Shown: one piece after another, positions 19,028 through 27,206 of the stretch
How the letters are laid out: each line of letters opens with the position of its first letter
How positions within the stretch are numbered: position 1 is the stretch's first letter
Source: an uncultured Tepidamorphus sp.
GTDB lineage: Bacteria > Pseudomonadota > Alphaproteobacteria > Rhizobiales > Tepidamorphaceae
Direction: 5' to 3'
Length of the DNA: 37,408 bases
Assembly: GCA_905479765.1 (NCBI GenBank)
Contig: CAJQNW010000073.1
Span: 1-37,408, forward strand
Notes under the pieces: model-generated
Told to the model about the DNA's origin: nothing
The model's input: the letters and a program-made list of their open reading frames with translations, nothing else
The model's database searches: none
Program-made: the position numbers and the translations under genes

Positions 19028-19488
19028 GGTTTCTCACCACGAAGGCTGCGGCGCACGCCAATCATCGCCAAGGCCGCGCGCGCGGCGAAGCCGCCCTTGT
19101 CGCGGCCATCCATCGAGGCGCGGGCGTGCGCCTGCTGCGTGTTCTCGACCGTCAAGATGCCATTGCCGAGTGCCAAATGGTGCTTGATCGACAGGTCCAT
19201 CACGGCGCGGGCGGACTCGCCGGCGACGATGTCGTAGTGGCTCGTCTCGCCGCGAATGACACAGCCGAGCAGCACATAGCCATCGTAGGCGGCGGGGTGG
19301 TAGCGTTCGCCGGCATCGATGGCCAGGGACAGAGCGGCCGGAATCTCCAGGACGCCGGGAACCCAGATGCGGTCGACCCGGGCATCGGCTTCTTCGAGTG
19401 CCGACATCGCGCCTGCGCGCAGGTCCTCGGCGATATCGGGATAGAACACCGCTTCGATGATCAGGATGCGCGGTCCGTCGTGAGTCAT
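19024..19488 (-). CDS. ribH: 6,7-dimethyl-8-ribityllumazine synthase
   Basis: This 154-aa enzyme condenses 5-amino-6-ribitylaminouracil with 3,4-dihydroxybutanone 4-phosphate, the penultimate step of riboflavin synthesis. Typical sequence includes RILIIEAVFYPDIAEDL, VDRIWVPGVLEIPAAL, then YVLLGCVIRGETSHYDIVAGES and LGNGILTVENTQQAHARA. The conserved active-site His lies in ETSHYD. ATG at 19488 gives the usual family length and overlaps the ribE stop as ATGA; the longer ORF-track start lies inside ribE. It overlaps nusB by 4 nt at its 3' end. Confidence 0.97.
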   Translation of the reverse strand: MTHDGPRILIIEAVFYPDIAEDLRAGAMSALEEADARVDRIWVPGVLEIPAALSLAIDAGERYHPAAYDGYVLLGCVIRGETSHYDIVAGESARAVMDLSIKHHLALGNGILTVENTQQAHARASMDGRDKGGFAARAALAMIGVRRSLRGEKP

Positions 19489-20096
19489 GTGTCTTCGGTT
19501 TCCTTGAGCCGGGCGACATAGCGCGCCATCAGGTCGACTTCGAGATTGACCCGGTCGCCCAGGCGCCGGTCGCCCCATGTGGTGACCTGCAACGTATGCG
19601 GAATGAGCGTCACCCAGAAGCGATTTCCGTCAACGCCGTTCACGGTCAGCGACGTGCCGTCGAGGCAGACGGAGCCTTTCTCGGCGATGAAACGATGCAG
19701 CGGCGCCGGCGCTTCGAAGGTGAAACGGGTCGACTCGCCATCCACGTCGCGCCCGACGATCGGCGCGACACCGTCGATATGGCCGGTGACGATGTGACCG
19801 CCAAGCTCGTCGCCCTGGCGCAGCGAGCGTTCCAGATTGATGCGGGTTCCCGCCTGCCAGTCGCCAATGGTGGTGCGCGCAAGCGTTTCGCCGGAGACGT
19901 CGACGGTGAACATGGTTCGGCCGTCGGCGCCGGTTTCGACCGAGGTCGCGGTCAGGCACGGGCCGCCACAGGCGATCGAGGCGCCGAGCGCGATCGAGGC
20001 GGCGTCATAGCCGCAGGCGATCGCGAACCGGCTGACGCCGTCGCCATCCTGCCGCGAGACCACCTCGCCGATATCCGTGACGATACCCGTGAACAT
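19485..20096 (-). CDS. ribE: Riboflavin synthase alpha chain
   Basis: This 203-aa enzyme dismutates two lumazine molecules to riboflavin; in some naming systems the gene is called ribC. It shows the duplicated lumazine-binding fold. The first repeat starts MFTGIVTDIGEV and contains IACGGPCLTATSV. The second has GGHIVTGHIDGVAPI and SVCLDGTSLTVNGV, followed by LIPHTLQVTTWG. The MFTGI start is diagnostic. It overlaps ribH by 4 nt and follows ribD after 24 nt. The ribA/ribB functions needed for the pathway are not in this window. Confidence 0.97.
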   Translation of the reverse strand: MFTGIVTDIGEVVSRQDGDGVSRFAIACGYDAASIALGASIACGGPCLTATSVETGADGRTMFTVDVSGETLARTTIGDWQAGTRINLERSLRQGDELGGHIVTGHIDGVAPIVGRDVDGESTRFTFEAPAPLHRFIAEKGSVCLDGTSLTVNGVDGNRFWVTLIPHTLQVTTWGDRRLGDRVNLEVDLMARYVARLKETEDT

Positions 20097-20120
20097 TATC
20101 TGTTACCCAAAAGAACCCGA

Positions 20121-21230
20121 TTATCGCGACCGCAGGTAGGTCGACATTACATCGTCGCCAAGCTTTGCCTCGTCGACGCGCCTGTATGCCCCGCCGGAGC
20201 GGATCGCGGCAAGGGCCGAACCCGCAGGGATGCCATGCGGGCCGATCTCGACCGCCCCGTCGAAGATCACCGCATGGTCAATCAAACCCGTTTCAGAGAG
20301 ACTTGCCGCGACCGCCGCGCCGCCCTCGACGAGAACGCGGGTGATGCCCTGCCCGGCCAGCGTTTCCAGCACGGCACGGATACCGCCATCGGCCGTCAAG
20401 ACAGCCGCGCCGCGTGCTTCCAGCACTGACTTCCGGGCCGGGTTTGCCTTGCCGCCAGAAACGAGCCAGACCGGAACGTCGGCGGTGTTCGCCAGCAGTC
20501 TCGCCGTTCCCGGCAATCTCAAATCCGTATCGAGAACGACGCGTACCGGCGAGCGGTCGGCCATGCCGGGTAGCCTGCAGGTCAGGTCCGGATCGTCGGC
20601 GAGAGCGGTACCGATACCGACTAATATCGCGTCGTTTGTCGCCCGCAGCATGTGTGACGCGGCGCGGGCGTGCTCCCTTGTGATCGCCACCGGAGCACCG
20701 CCGGGACCGGCGATCATGCCGTCGCGGCTGACTGCCAGCTTCAGCGTGACCCAGGGCCGTCCCGCTCGCACCCGCATGATGTGCCCGGCGTTGACGGCTG
20801 ATGCCTCGCTGGCGCCGACACCGACGACTAATTCGATGCCCGCGTCGCGGAGGATGGCGTGTCCGCGTCCGCTGACGCGGTCGTCGGGATCCTCGGTCGC
20901 CGAAACCACGCGGGAAATACCCGCCTTGACCAGCGCCTCGGCGCAGGGTGGCGTGCGGCCGTGATGCGAACAGGGCTCTAGCGAGACGTAACAGGTCGCC
21001 CCGCGCGCCCGATCGCCTGCTTCTGCCAACGCCTCGGCTTCGGCATGAGGGCGTCCGCCTTTGCGGGTCCAGCCGCGACCAACGACGACCGGCCCGTCCG
21101 GCTCGTGGCGAACGATCAGCGCACCGACCGCCGGATTGGGCCAGGTCTGCCCCAGCTCGCGGCTGCCGAGCCGGATCGCCGCGGCCATGAGGCGCGCATC
21201 GCGTTCGGCGGGTTCGGATGTGGCGGGCAT
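20121..21230 (-). CDS. ribD: Bifunctional riboflavin deaminase/reductase RibD
   Basis: This 369-aa two-domain enzyme deaminates and then reduces the pyrimidine precursor of riboflavin. The N-terminal cytidine-deaminase-type domain keeps the zinc site: His62 and Glu64 in RPHAEAEAL, and Cys87 and Cys96 in EPCSHHGRTPPCAEAL. The C-terminal reductase domain shows RPWVTLKLAVSRDGMIAGPG, ATNDAILVGIGTALADDPDL and ITRVLVEGGAAVAASL. ATG at 21230 gives the normal length; the ORF-track start 47 codons earlier lies within nrdR in another frame. The gene follows nrdR by 16 nt and precedes ribE by 24 nt. Confidence 0.96.
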   Translation of the reverse strand: MPATSEPAERDARLMAAAIRLGSRELGQTWPNPAVGALIVRHEPDGPVVVGRGWTRKGGRPHAEAEALAEAGDRARGATCYVSLEPCSHHGRTPPCAEALVKAGISRVVSATEDPDDRVSGRGHAILRDAGIELVVGVGASEASAVNAGHIMRVRAGRPWVTLKLAVSRDGMIAGPGGAPVAITREHARAASHMLRATNDAILVGIGTALADDPDLTCRLPGMADRSPVRVVLDTDLRLPGTARLLANTADVPVWLVSGGKANPARKSVLEARGAAVLTADGGIRAVLETLAGQGITRVLVEGGAAVAASLSETGLIDHAVIFDGAVEIGPHGIPAGSALAAIRSGGAYRRVDEAKLGDDVMSTYLRSR

Positions 21231-21246
21231 GAGCGGTGCCTGCGGC

Positions 21247-21741
21247 TCAGGCCGCGGGATCGTCCTCGAGGTCTTCGTCGTGACCGGTTCCGTGCCCGGA
21301 CAGCGCGTCAAGAAACTCCTCGAAATCCTTGGCTTCGCGGAAGTTTCTGTAAACCGAGGCGAACCGGACATAGGCGACGTCGTCGAGCGAGCGCAGCCCT
21401 TCCATGACGAGACGGCCTATCGCGTCGGAATTGATCTCGCTCTCGCCCATGCTTTCCAGCCGCCGGACGATGCCGCTGACCAGCCGCTCGATCCGTTCAG
21501 CCTCGACCGGGCGCTTGCGCAGCGCGATCTGAATCGAACGGACAAGCTTGTCGCGGTCGAAGGGCACACGGCGGCCGGTTTTCTTGACGACCGTCAGTTC
21601 GCGCAGCTGGATGCGCTCGAACGTGGTGAAACGGCCGCCGCAATCGGGGCAGACCCGGCGGCGGCGGATAGCGGCGCTATCCTCCGTCGGCCGGGAATCC
21701 TTCACCTGCGTCGCCAAGCTTCCGCAATAGGGGCAGCGCAT
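21247..21741 (-). CDS. nrdR: Ribonucleotide reductase repressor NrdR
   Basis: This 164-aa nucleotide-sensing repressor of ribonucleotide reductase genes has an N-terminal zinc ribbon with Cys3, Cys6, Cys31 and Cys34 ([21 protein letters not shown]). An ATP-cone domain follows ([20 protein letters not shown], and later [15 protein letters not shown]). The length and the MRCPYC start are diagnostic. It lies between glyA (33 nt upstream) and ribD, the usual alphaproteobacterial order. NrdR boxes would be expected near nrd genes outside this window; none is claimed here. Confidence 0.97.
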   Translation of the reverse strand: MRCPYCGSLATQVKDSRPTEDSAAIRRRRVCPDCGGRFTTFERIQLRELTVVKKTGRRVPFDRDKLVRSIQIALRKRPVEAERIERLVSGIVRRLESMGESEINSDAIGRLVMEGLRSLDDVAYVRFASVYRNFREAKDFEEFLDALSGHGTGHDEDLEDDPAA

Positions 21742-21774
21742 GCCTGTCCTCCGGCTTCCGTTATCCTGCCCGTA

Positions 21775-23088
21775 TCAATCCGCGTAGATCGGAAAGCGTC
21801 GGCACAGATCCACAGCCCTGGCGCGGACCGCTGCTTCCACCGAGGCGTTGCCGTCCTCGGCATTGGCCTTGCGCAATCCATCCAGCACCTCGACGATCAT
21901 GGCACCGATTTCCTGGAATTCGGAAACGCCGAACCCGCGCGTGGTGCCGGCCGGGCTGCCCAGCCGGATGCCGGACGTGATCATCGGCTTTTCGGGATCG
22001 AAGGGGATGCCGTTCTTGTTGCAGGTGATGTGGGCGCGGCCGAGCGATTCCTCGGCTACCTTCCCGGTCAGGCTCTTGGGCCGCAGGTCGACCAGCATCA
22101 GGTGGGTGTCGGTGCCGCCCGAGACGATATCGAGGCCGGAGCCTTTCAGCGTGTCGGCGAGCGCCTTGGCGTTGTCGACGACCTGCTGGGCATAGGCCTT
22201 GAACTCGGGTCGAAGCGCCTCGCCGAACGCGACCGCCTTGGCGGCGATCACATGCATCAACGGGCCGCCCTGGAGCCCCGGGAACACGGCTGAATTGATC
22301 TTCTTGGCAATCGCCTCGTCGTTGGTCAGCACCATGCCGCCGCGCGGGCCGCGCAGCGTCTTGTGGGTGGTGGTGGTGACGACGTGGGCATGCGGGAACG
22401 GGCTGGGATGCACGCCGGCTGCGACAAGGCCGGCGAAATGCGCCATGTCGACCATCAGATGGGCGCCGACCGAATCGGCGATCTCGCGGAACCGCGCGAA
22501 ATCGATGATGCGCGGATAGGCCGACCCACCGGCGATGATGATCACCGGCTTGTGCTCGACAGCCAGCCGTTCGACCTCGTCCATGTCGATCTGATGGGTG
22601 TCGCGGTCGACGGTGTAGTGCACCGCGTTGAACCACTTGCCTGACTGATTGACCGGCGACCCGTGCGTGAGATGCCCGCCGGCTGCGAGGCTGAGCCCCA
22701 GGACCGTGTCGCCAGGCTTGGCCAGCGCCATGAACACGGCCTGATTGGCCTGCGATCCGGAATGCGGCTGCACGTTGGCGAAATCGCAGCCGAACAGTTT
22801 CCTGGCGCGGTCGATCGCCAGGTTCTCGGCGACGTCGACGAACTGGCAACCGCCGTAGTAGCGACGGCCGGGATAGCCTTCCGCGTACTTGTTGGTGAGA
22901 ACCGAACCCTGCGCCTCCAGGACCGCGCGGGACACGATATTTTCCGATGCGATCAGCTCGATTTCGTCGCGCTGGCGACCGAGTTCGTTGTGAATCGCCT
23001 CGGACAGTTCGGGATCGGATTCGCCAACGCCGGTTTCGAAGAAAGCGCGGTTGGCGGACGTGATATCGGACGGATTCGTCACCGACAT
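21775..23088 (-). CDS. glyA: Serine hydroxymethyltransferase
   Basis: This 437-aa PLP enzyme interconverts serine and glycine while charging tetrahydrofolate with a one-carbon unit. Characteristic stretches are [52 protein letters not shown] and the PLP-lysine motif [16 protein letters not shown] with Lys243. [12 protein letters not shown] also matches. ATG at 23088 gives the normal N-terminus; the ORF-track start 39 codons earlier adds a non-homologous leader. It heads the minus-strand run glyA-nrdR-ribD-ribE-ribH-nusB-thiL, and a candidate promoter lies about 75 nt upstream. Confidence 0.98.
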   Translation of the reverse strand: MSVTNPSDITSANRAFFETGVGESDPELSEAIHNELGRQRDEIELIASENIVSRAVLEAQGSVLTNKYAEGYPGRRYYGGCQFVDVAENLAIDRARKLFGCDFANVQPHSGSQANQAVFMALAKPGDTVLGLSLAAGGHLTHGSPVNQSGKWFNAVHYTVDRDTHQIDMDEVERLAVEHKPVIIIAGGSAYPRIIDFARFREIADSVGAHLMVDMAHFAGLVAAGVHPSPFPHAHVVTTTTHKTLRGPRGGMVLTNDEAIAKKINSAVFPGLQGGPLMHVIAAKAVAFGEALRPEFKAYAQQVVDNAKALADTLKGSGLDIVSGGTDTHLMLVDLRPKSLTGKVAEESLGRAHITCNKNGIPFDPEKPMITSGIRLGSPAGTTRGFGVSEFQEIGAMIVEVLDGLRKANAEDGNASVEAAVRARAVDLCRRFPIYAD

Positions 23089-23161
23089 GGCAGGTTTCCC
23101 GGTTCTCGAGGACAAAAAGACGCCGCCGGCCGCAGCAGATCCGGCCAGCGGGTTCGCTTGC

Positions 23162-23190
23162 GCAATAGCACAGCTTGCAGGACCGGCCAA
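23162..23190 (-). promoter_or_regulatory. Candidate sigma70-type promoter of glyA
   Basis: On the minus strand, TTGGCC and TATTGC are separated by 17 nt, a reasonable vegetative promoter for a GC-rich alphaproteobacterium. The -10 box ends 73 nt before the glyA ATG. No glycine riboswitch was recognised in the leader. This is pattern matching only. Confidence 0.35.
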
Positions 23191-23225
23191 CCGAGGCTGC
23201 GACATGTTCCGGGTGTGGACGCGAA

Positions 23226-23516
23226 CTAGACGAGGCGCGACGTGCCGGTGTCATTCGGCGCCGGGCGATCGGCTTCGTTTTTCTCGTCTTGCGGGGCCAA
23301 TCGCCGCTGCAGCTTGCGCACCGCCAGGCGGCCGAGCTCGTCCCGAAGGACTTTCGCCGGGCCGAAGACCGTCACTTCGATTCCGCTGGCTGCATCGATG
23401 GCGACGGCGCGCATCTGCGCGCCGACCACCGTGTACTCGAGATAGATTTCGCCCCCTTCGGGAGCGTCCGAGCCACGTTGCCCCCGCTTACGGGAGCCCG
23501 CGTGGCGGCCGGCCAT
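23226..23516 (-). CDS. Small conserved hypothetical protein (96 aa)
   Basis: This 96-aa basic protein has one compact predicted alpha/beta core: [20 protein letters not shown], then [20 protein letters not shown] and [11 protein letters not shown]. It resembles small alphaproteobacterial proteins of unknown function found beside glyA; the DUF6898 name comes to mind, but I cannot confirm it. The ATG overlaps the stop of the upstream L,D-transpeptidase gene by one nucleotide (TGATG), so its translation is coupled to that gene and not to glyA. No signal peptide or membrane helix is seen. The tail ([15 protein letters not shown]) looks disordered. No function is proposed. Confidence 0.75.
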   Translation of the reverse strand: MAGRHAGSRKRGQRGSDAPEGGEIYLEYTVVGAQMRAVAIDAASGIEVTVFGPAKVLRDELGRLAVRKLQRRLAPQDEKNEADRPAPNDTGTSRLV

Positions 23517-24844
23517 CAGATATCGGAGGCCAGCGGAGTCGTGACACCGTCCCGGCCATAGATATCGGGACGGAATTGCATGACGCCGTCATTGGTGGCC
23601 CAGGCCGTGATGTAGGCGAAATAGATCGGCGTCGACTTCTTGAGGCTGACATCGAGCCGCTCGCCGGACCGGACCGCCGCATCGATCTTTGTCCGCGACC
23701 AGTCGCCATTCGGTTCCAGAAGCCAGTCTACGAACTGCCGCACATTCTGGACACGCACGCAGCCGGAGCTATGGAAGCGCGCATTGGTGCCGAACAGGGT
23801 CTGCTGCGGCGTATCGTGCAGGTAGACCGCGTGCTCGTTGGGGAAATTGATGCGGATCGAGCCCAGCGAATTCTGATCGCCCGGATCCTGCTTGAGCATG
23901 TAGTCGACCGCTTCGTCGGTGTTCCAGTCCACCTGGGAGGGATCGAGTTCGTCGCCCTTGCCGTTGAGAATACGGATCTTGTAGCGCGTCAGATATTCGG
24001 GATCCTCGCGCATCTTCGGGATGATGTCCTTGCGGATGATGCTCTTCGGCACCGTCCAGTAAGGATTGAAGCTGATGTACTGGATTTTCTTGGCCAGGAT
24101 CGGCGATTCGCGGTCCTTGCGGCCGACGACGGCGGTGTGCCGGGACGCGACCGTGCCGCCTTCCACCGCCTCGACCTCGGCGGCGGGGATATTGACCATC
24201 ACATAGCGGTCGCCGAGATCGGCCGACATCGCATTGACCCGCACCAGATTGGTGCGCAGCTGGCTGATGCGGACCTCGACGGGAACGTTCATCTGGGCGA
24301 GCGTTTCGTCACGCACCATGCCGTCGGGCAGCAGGCCGTGGCGCGCCTGGAAGCGGCGCACGGCGGCCTCGACATAGGTATCGAAGGTATTGGACACGCC
24401 GGCGGACGCCGACAGATCGCCCGACGCGATCAGGCGCTCGCGCAACGATGCGACGTTGCGGTGCGCCAGCCCGACACGCAGGACCTGGCCGTCGGGAACA
24501 TTATTCCAGCCGCCCCGCGCAGCGATGGCCAGATACGTATCGATGGCCCGCTGGATATTATTGACGGTCTCGGCACTCAACGTCGGCTGACGGGAATCGA
24601 ATGTGAAGCTCAGCGTATCGGAGGACGGATCGAACCGGTCGCTCCACTCGGCGCTGCCGCTGTCGAAGGACGGGAGAGACGGGTCGCCCTGATCGCTTGC
24701 AGCAAGCTGCACGTTGCCGCCGCCCTGAGACGTCAGCTGCTTGAACCAGGAACCGTTCCCTTCGGCGGACGCGCCGACAGGCATTGCAAGAACCGTCCCG
24801 GCCACAGCCAGAACAACCGTATGTTTCAATAGTGTCATCGCCAT
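23516..24844 (-). CDS. Secreted L,D-transpeptidase (YcbB-type, LdtR-linked)
   Basis: This 442-aa periplasmic enzyme should form or edit 3-3 peptidoglycan cross-links or attach proteins to peptidoglycan. It has an N-terminal signal peptide (LLKHTVVLAVAGTVLAMPVGASA), a peptidoglycan-binding module around residues 170-210 (VEAAVRRFQARHGLLPDG), and the YkuD catalytic domain. Its active-site motif is HSSGCVRVQNVR, with nucleophile Cys362. SFNPYWTVPKSI and YLHDTPQQTLFG are typical of the large YcbB-like branch. Start is ATG at 24844, or 24838 two codons later; the ORF-track start 53 codons earlier lacks a signal sequence. LdtR is encoded upstream on the same strand, matching the known LdtR-Ldt link in Hyphomicrobiales. 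Confidence 0.93.
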   Translation of the reverse strand: MAMTLLKHTVVLAVAGTVLAMPVGASAEGNGSWFKQLTSQGGGNVQLAASDQGDPSLPSFDSGSAEWSDRFDPSSDTLSFTFDSRQPTLSAETVNNIQRAIDTYLAIAARGGWNNVPDGQVLRVGLAHRNVASLRERLIASGDLSASAGVSNTFDTYVEAAVRRFQARHGLLPDGMVRDETLAQMNVPVEVRISQLRTNLVRVNAMSADLGDRYVMVNIPAAEVEAVEGGTVASRHTAVVGRKDRESPILAKKIQYISFNPYWTVPKSIIRKDIIPKMREDPEYLTRYKIRILNGKGDELDPSQVDWNTDEAVDYMLKQDPGDQNSLGSIRINFPNEHAVYLHDTPQQTLFGTNARFHSSGCVRVQNVRQFVDWLLEPNGDWSRTKIDAAVRSGERLDVSLKKSTPIYFAYITAWATNDGVMQFRPDIYGRDGVTTPLASDI

Positions 24845-25158
24845 CCGCACCCGCGCCTGAAATACAGTTCCGGGCCCCCGGCTCGCATCCAGTGACCGGC
24901 GCGATTCAATCGCACCGTGCGAACCCCATTTGTTCCCGGTCTCTAACACTTCGTGGGTTAACGAACAACAACCCATCTGGGCGTGAATATGGCGTTCGTA
25001 CAATGGTGGTCCAAGTGCAACAGGTGCGACCTGGAAGACGACAACAGGGATTTTTGCGTCGATCCCGTTGTAATGACTTGGAAATCCGGGCCGGCGGCGC
25101 AGTCAAAACCCGCCGGCAGCCTGTCGCGAAGACATCCGTTTCCGATTTCTCCAGACAA
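24845..25158. promoter_or_regulatory. Upstream region of the L,D-transpeptidase gene with a TGGGTT/AACCCA inverted repeat
   Basis: No gene is supported in this stretch; the short ORFs listed there lack ribosome sites. It should contain the transpeptidase promoter. An inverted repeat TGGGTT-N10-AACCCA lies at 24954-24975, about 110-131 bp before the start, inside the most AT-rich part of the gap (GTTAACGAACAACAACCC). It is a candidate operator, possibly for LdtR, whose gene is just upstream. I cannot match it to a published LdtR site from memory. Confidence 0.4.
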
Positions 25159-25190
25159 AAGCAAAAGCCCCGGGCGGTGCCCGGGGCCTG
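25159..25190 (-). terminator. Intrinsic terminator of the ldtR gene
   Basis: On the minus strand, GCCCCGGGC, loop ACC and GCCCGGGGC are followed by TTTTGCTTTTG, giving a 9-bp perfect GC stem and a T-rich tail. It lies about 37 nt after the ldtR stop. This means the transpeptidase gene probably has its own promoter rather than read-through from ldtR. Confidence 0.88.
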
Positions 25191-25224
25191 CAAAGTCAGA
25201 ACAGCCGTCCCTTTTAAAGGGAAA

Positions 25225-25740
25225 TCAGAGCCGGTAGAGAATCTGATCGGTCCAGAAGCGCTCGAGCTTCTGCAGAGACCGGTTAAGCCGGTCGAAATCG
25301 TCACAGCCGAGACCGCCGACCTTTTCGATCGACTTCAGATGACGCTCATAGAGGTTGGCGATGATGTGGTGAACCTCGTGGCCCTTCTCCGTCAGGCTGA
25401 TCCGCACCGAACGCCGGTCGACCGTGGACCGCTGGTGGTGGACGTAGCCGCCCTCGACCAGCTTCTTCAGGTTGTAGGAGACGTTGGAGCCGAGATAGTA
25501 ACCGCGCGTCCGCAGTTCACCCGCAGTCAACTCCGAATCTCCGATATTGAACAACAGGAGAGCCTGGACGCTATTCACGTCGGCGCGGCCCTCGCGGTCG
25601 AATTCATCCTTAATAACATCGAGAAGACGGCGATGAAGACGCTCAACCAAGGTTAACGCTTCGAGATACCGCGGCTTGATGTCTTCTTCTTCAGCAGAGT
25701 GTGTATCCGCCAAAGCCTGCTTCGCGACTGCTGCGCTCAT
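25225..25740 (-). CDS. ldtR: MarR-family regulator LdtR
   Basis: This 171-aa winged helix-turn-helix regulator belongs to the MarR family. The wHTH core spans about residues 50-120: NSVQALLLFNIGDSELTAGE, LRTRGYYLGSNVSYNLKKL, then the wing STVDRRSVRISLTEKGHEVH. GYYLGSNVSYNLKKLVEGGY closely fits the LdtR subgroup, known in Liberibacter and rhizobia to control an L,D-transpeptidase gene. A transpeptidase gene is indeed the next one downstream. GAGG lies 7 nt before the ATG. A terminator separates the two genes. Its own upstream region is full of short repeats, suggesting autoregulation. Confidence 0.88.
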   Translation of the reverse strand: MSAAVAKQALADTHSAEEEDIKPRYLEALTLVERLHRRLLDVIKDEFDREGRADVNSVQALLLFNIGDSELTAGELRTRGYYLGSNVSYNLKKLVEGGYVHHQRSTVDRRSVRISLTEKGHEVHHIIANLYERHLKSIEKVGGLGCDDFDRLNRSLQKLERFWTDQILYRL

Positions 25741-25789
25741 CTGACTGCCTCACTGTTCGTCTGTGTGGTTTATTCCCCACTTGTCGAGC

Positions 25790-25848
25790 AGCCTAAACGG
25801 GCGAGCCTAAGATGGGCTTAAAAGGCAGGCTTAATTTTCTTGAAAATT
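25790..25848. repeat. Repeat-rich upstream region of ldtR (possible operator array)
   Basis: Within 59 bp there are two copies of AGCCTAA (25790 and 25804), two copies of GGCTTAA (25815 and 25828), and the inverted repeat AATTTTC-TT-GAAAATT (25833-25848). The copies are spaced 14 and 13 bp apart, near one helical turn plus a few bases. They lie about 50-108 bp upstream of the ldtR start. Their role is unknown; regulator binding is the simplest inference. Confidence 0.45.
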
Positions 25849-25864
25849 GAAGTTTCCGAATGAT

Positions 25865-26755
25865 TTACCCTTTACCTCTCAGGAACCTTACTATCCCAGA
25901 GAAATCAACACTTCCGCTGCCTTCGCCGGAAAACAGGCCGTAAATCTGTGCCGCTTCGGCACCGAGCGGCGTATTGGCGCCCGATGCGTTAGCGGCGTCC
26001 TGCGCCAGTTTCAGGTCCTTCAGCATCATGTCGGCGGTGAAGCCTGCCTGGTAATCACGGTTCGCCGGGGACGTCGGAACGGGGCCCGGAACGGGGCAAT
26101 AGGTGGTCAGCGACCAGCACTGGCCGGAGGCGGTCGAGGCGATGTCGAACAGCTTCTGGTGGTCGAGCCCGAGTTTCTCGGCCAGCACGAAGGCTTCCGA
26201 GACGCCGATCATCGAGATGCCGAGGATCATGTTGTTGCAGATCTTGGCGGCCTGGCCGTTACCGGCGCCGCCGGCGTGGACGATCGTCTTGCCCATTACG
26301 TCCAGACAGGGCTGGGCCGCCGCGAACGCTGCGTCCGGTCCGCCGACCATGAAGGTGAGCGTGCCCGCCGTCGCGCCGCCAACGCCGCCGGAGACCGGTG
26401 CGTCGACCATCGCCATGCCGGCTGCTTCAGCGGCGACCGCGACCTTGCGGGCCGTGGCGACGTCGATGGTGGAGGAATCGATGAACAGGGTGCCCGCCTT
26501 CGCTGCCGCGATCAGGCCGTCTTCACCGAGATAGACGCCTTCGACATGGCGGCCGGCCGGCAGCATGGTGACGACGACCTCGGCACCGGCGATCGCCTCG
26601 ACGGCGGAGCCGCAGGCCGTGCCGCCGGCTTCGGCGAGCTTGCCCTTGGCGTCCTCCGACAGGTCGAAGCCCTGAACCTGATGACCCGCCTTGACCAGAT
26701 TGGCGGCCATGGGACCGCCCATGTTGCCAAGACCGATGAATCCTATCGTCGCCAT
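25865..26755 (-). CDS. mmsB: 3-hydroxyisobutyrate dehydrogenase
   Basis: This 296-aa NAD-dependent enzyme oxidises 3-hydroxyisobutyrate to methylmalonate semialdehyde in valine breakdown. The Rossmann start MATIGFIGLGNMGGPMAANL is diagnostic. FIDSSTID, DAPVSGGVGGATAGTLTFMV and the catalytic lysine region GNGQAAKICNNM (Lys171) follow, and the C-terminal domain includes DYQAGFTADMMLKDLKLA. The start has GGGAGA 6 nt upstream. It is the last gene of the minus-strand cluster that also holds mmsA, an acyl-CoA dehydrogenase and the CoA hydrolase, 31 nt after a small membrane protein gene. Confidence 0.95.
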   Translation of the reverse strand: MATIGFIGLGNMGGPMAANLVKAGHQVQGFDLSEDAKGKLAEAGGTACGSAVEAIAGAEVVVTMLPAGRHVEGVYLGEDGLIAAAKAGTLFIDSSTIDVATARKVAVAAEAAGMAMVDAPVSGGVGGATAGTLTFMVGGPDAAFAAAQPCLDVMGKTIVHAGGAGNGQAAKICNNMILGISMIGVSEAFVLAEKLGLDHQKLFDIASTASGQCWSLTTYCPVPGPVPTSPANRDYQAGFTADMMLKDLKLAQDAANASGANTPLGAEAAQIYGLFSGEGSGSVDFSGIVRFLRGKG

Positions 26756-26786
26756 TGTCGTTCTCCCTAAAATGCGTTTCGCGCGC

Positions 26787-27206
26787 CTACTCTTCGGGCA
26801 GGCGCAGGATTTCTCCGGTGTTTTCCGGCGTTCCCGTCCACCAGGCGAGCGCGACGTAGACGACGATCGTCACCAGGTGGAACATCACGATCAGCCAGGC
26901 CGAGCCGAACAGATCGGTGAAGCCGATATGCATGACGAGTTCGGCCACCGCGGAAAACAGCCATGCCGCGACGCCCCAGGTCGCCCCGCACCACAGGCCG
27001 ACGGATGCGACGACCTGGAGAAGCGCGAAATAGACCGTCGCGATCTGCATATGGACCGGCATCGTCTCGAAGCCGGGGCCGAGCACGCCGATGATGCGCG
27101 CCCAGTGCATCAGCCCGTTGACGAAGTAAAACAGCGCCAGCGACCGCAGGTACCAGAGCAGGATCATCGGGGCGAGCGGCGCCGCCTTGGCGAACTGAAG
27201 TGCCAT
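26787..27206 (-). CDS. Small four-helix membrane protein of unknown function in the valine cluster
   Basis: This 139-aa protein has about four predicted membrane helices: LWYLRSLALFYFVNGLMHWA, IATVYFALLQVVASVGLWCG, VAAWLFSAVAELVMHIGF and WLIVMFHLVTIVVYVALAWW. It ends in a short charged cytoplasmic tail (TGTPENTGEILRLPEE). It resembles small inner-membrane proteins of Hyphomicrobiales known only as a DUF (DUF6163 from memory, not verified). Its ATG follows the hydrolase stop with no gap (TAGATG) and mmsB follows after 31 nt, so it is firmly inside the operon. Transport or sensing of a pathway intermediate is a guess that the sequence does not test. Confidence 0.75.
   Translation of the reverse strand: MALQFAKAAPLAPMILLWYLRSLALFYFVNGLMHWARIIGVLGPGFETMPVHMQIATVYFALLQVVASVGLWCGATWGVAAWLFSAVAELVMHIGFTDLFGSAWLIVMFHLVTIVVYVALAWWTGTPENTGEILRLPEE

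Noticed and set aside
23089-23225. Glycine riboswitch upstream of glyA
   Set aside because: The 137-nt gap is too short for a tandem glycine aptamer with its expression platform, and no conserved core motif was seen.
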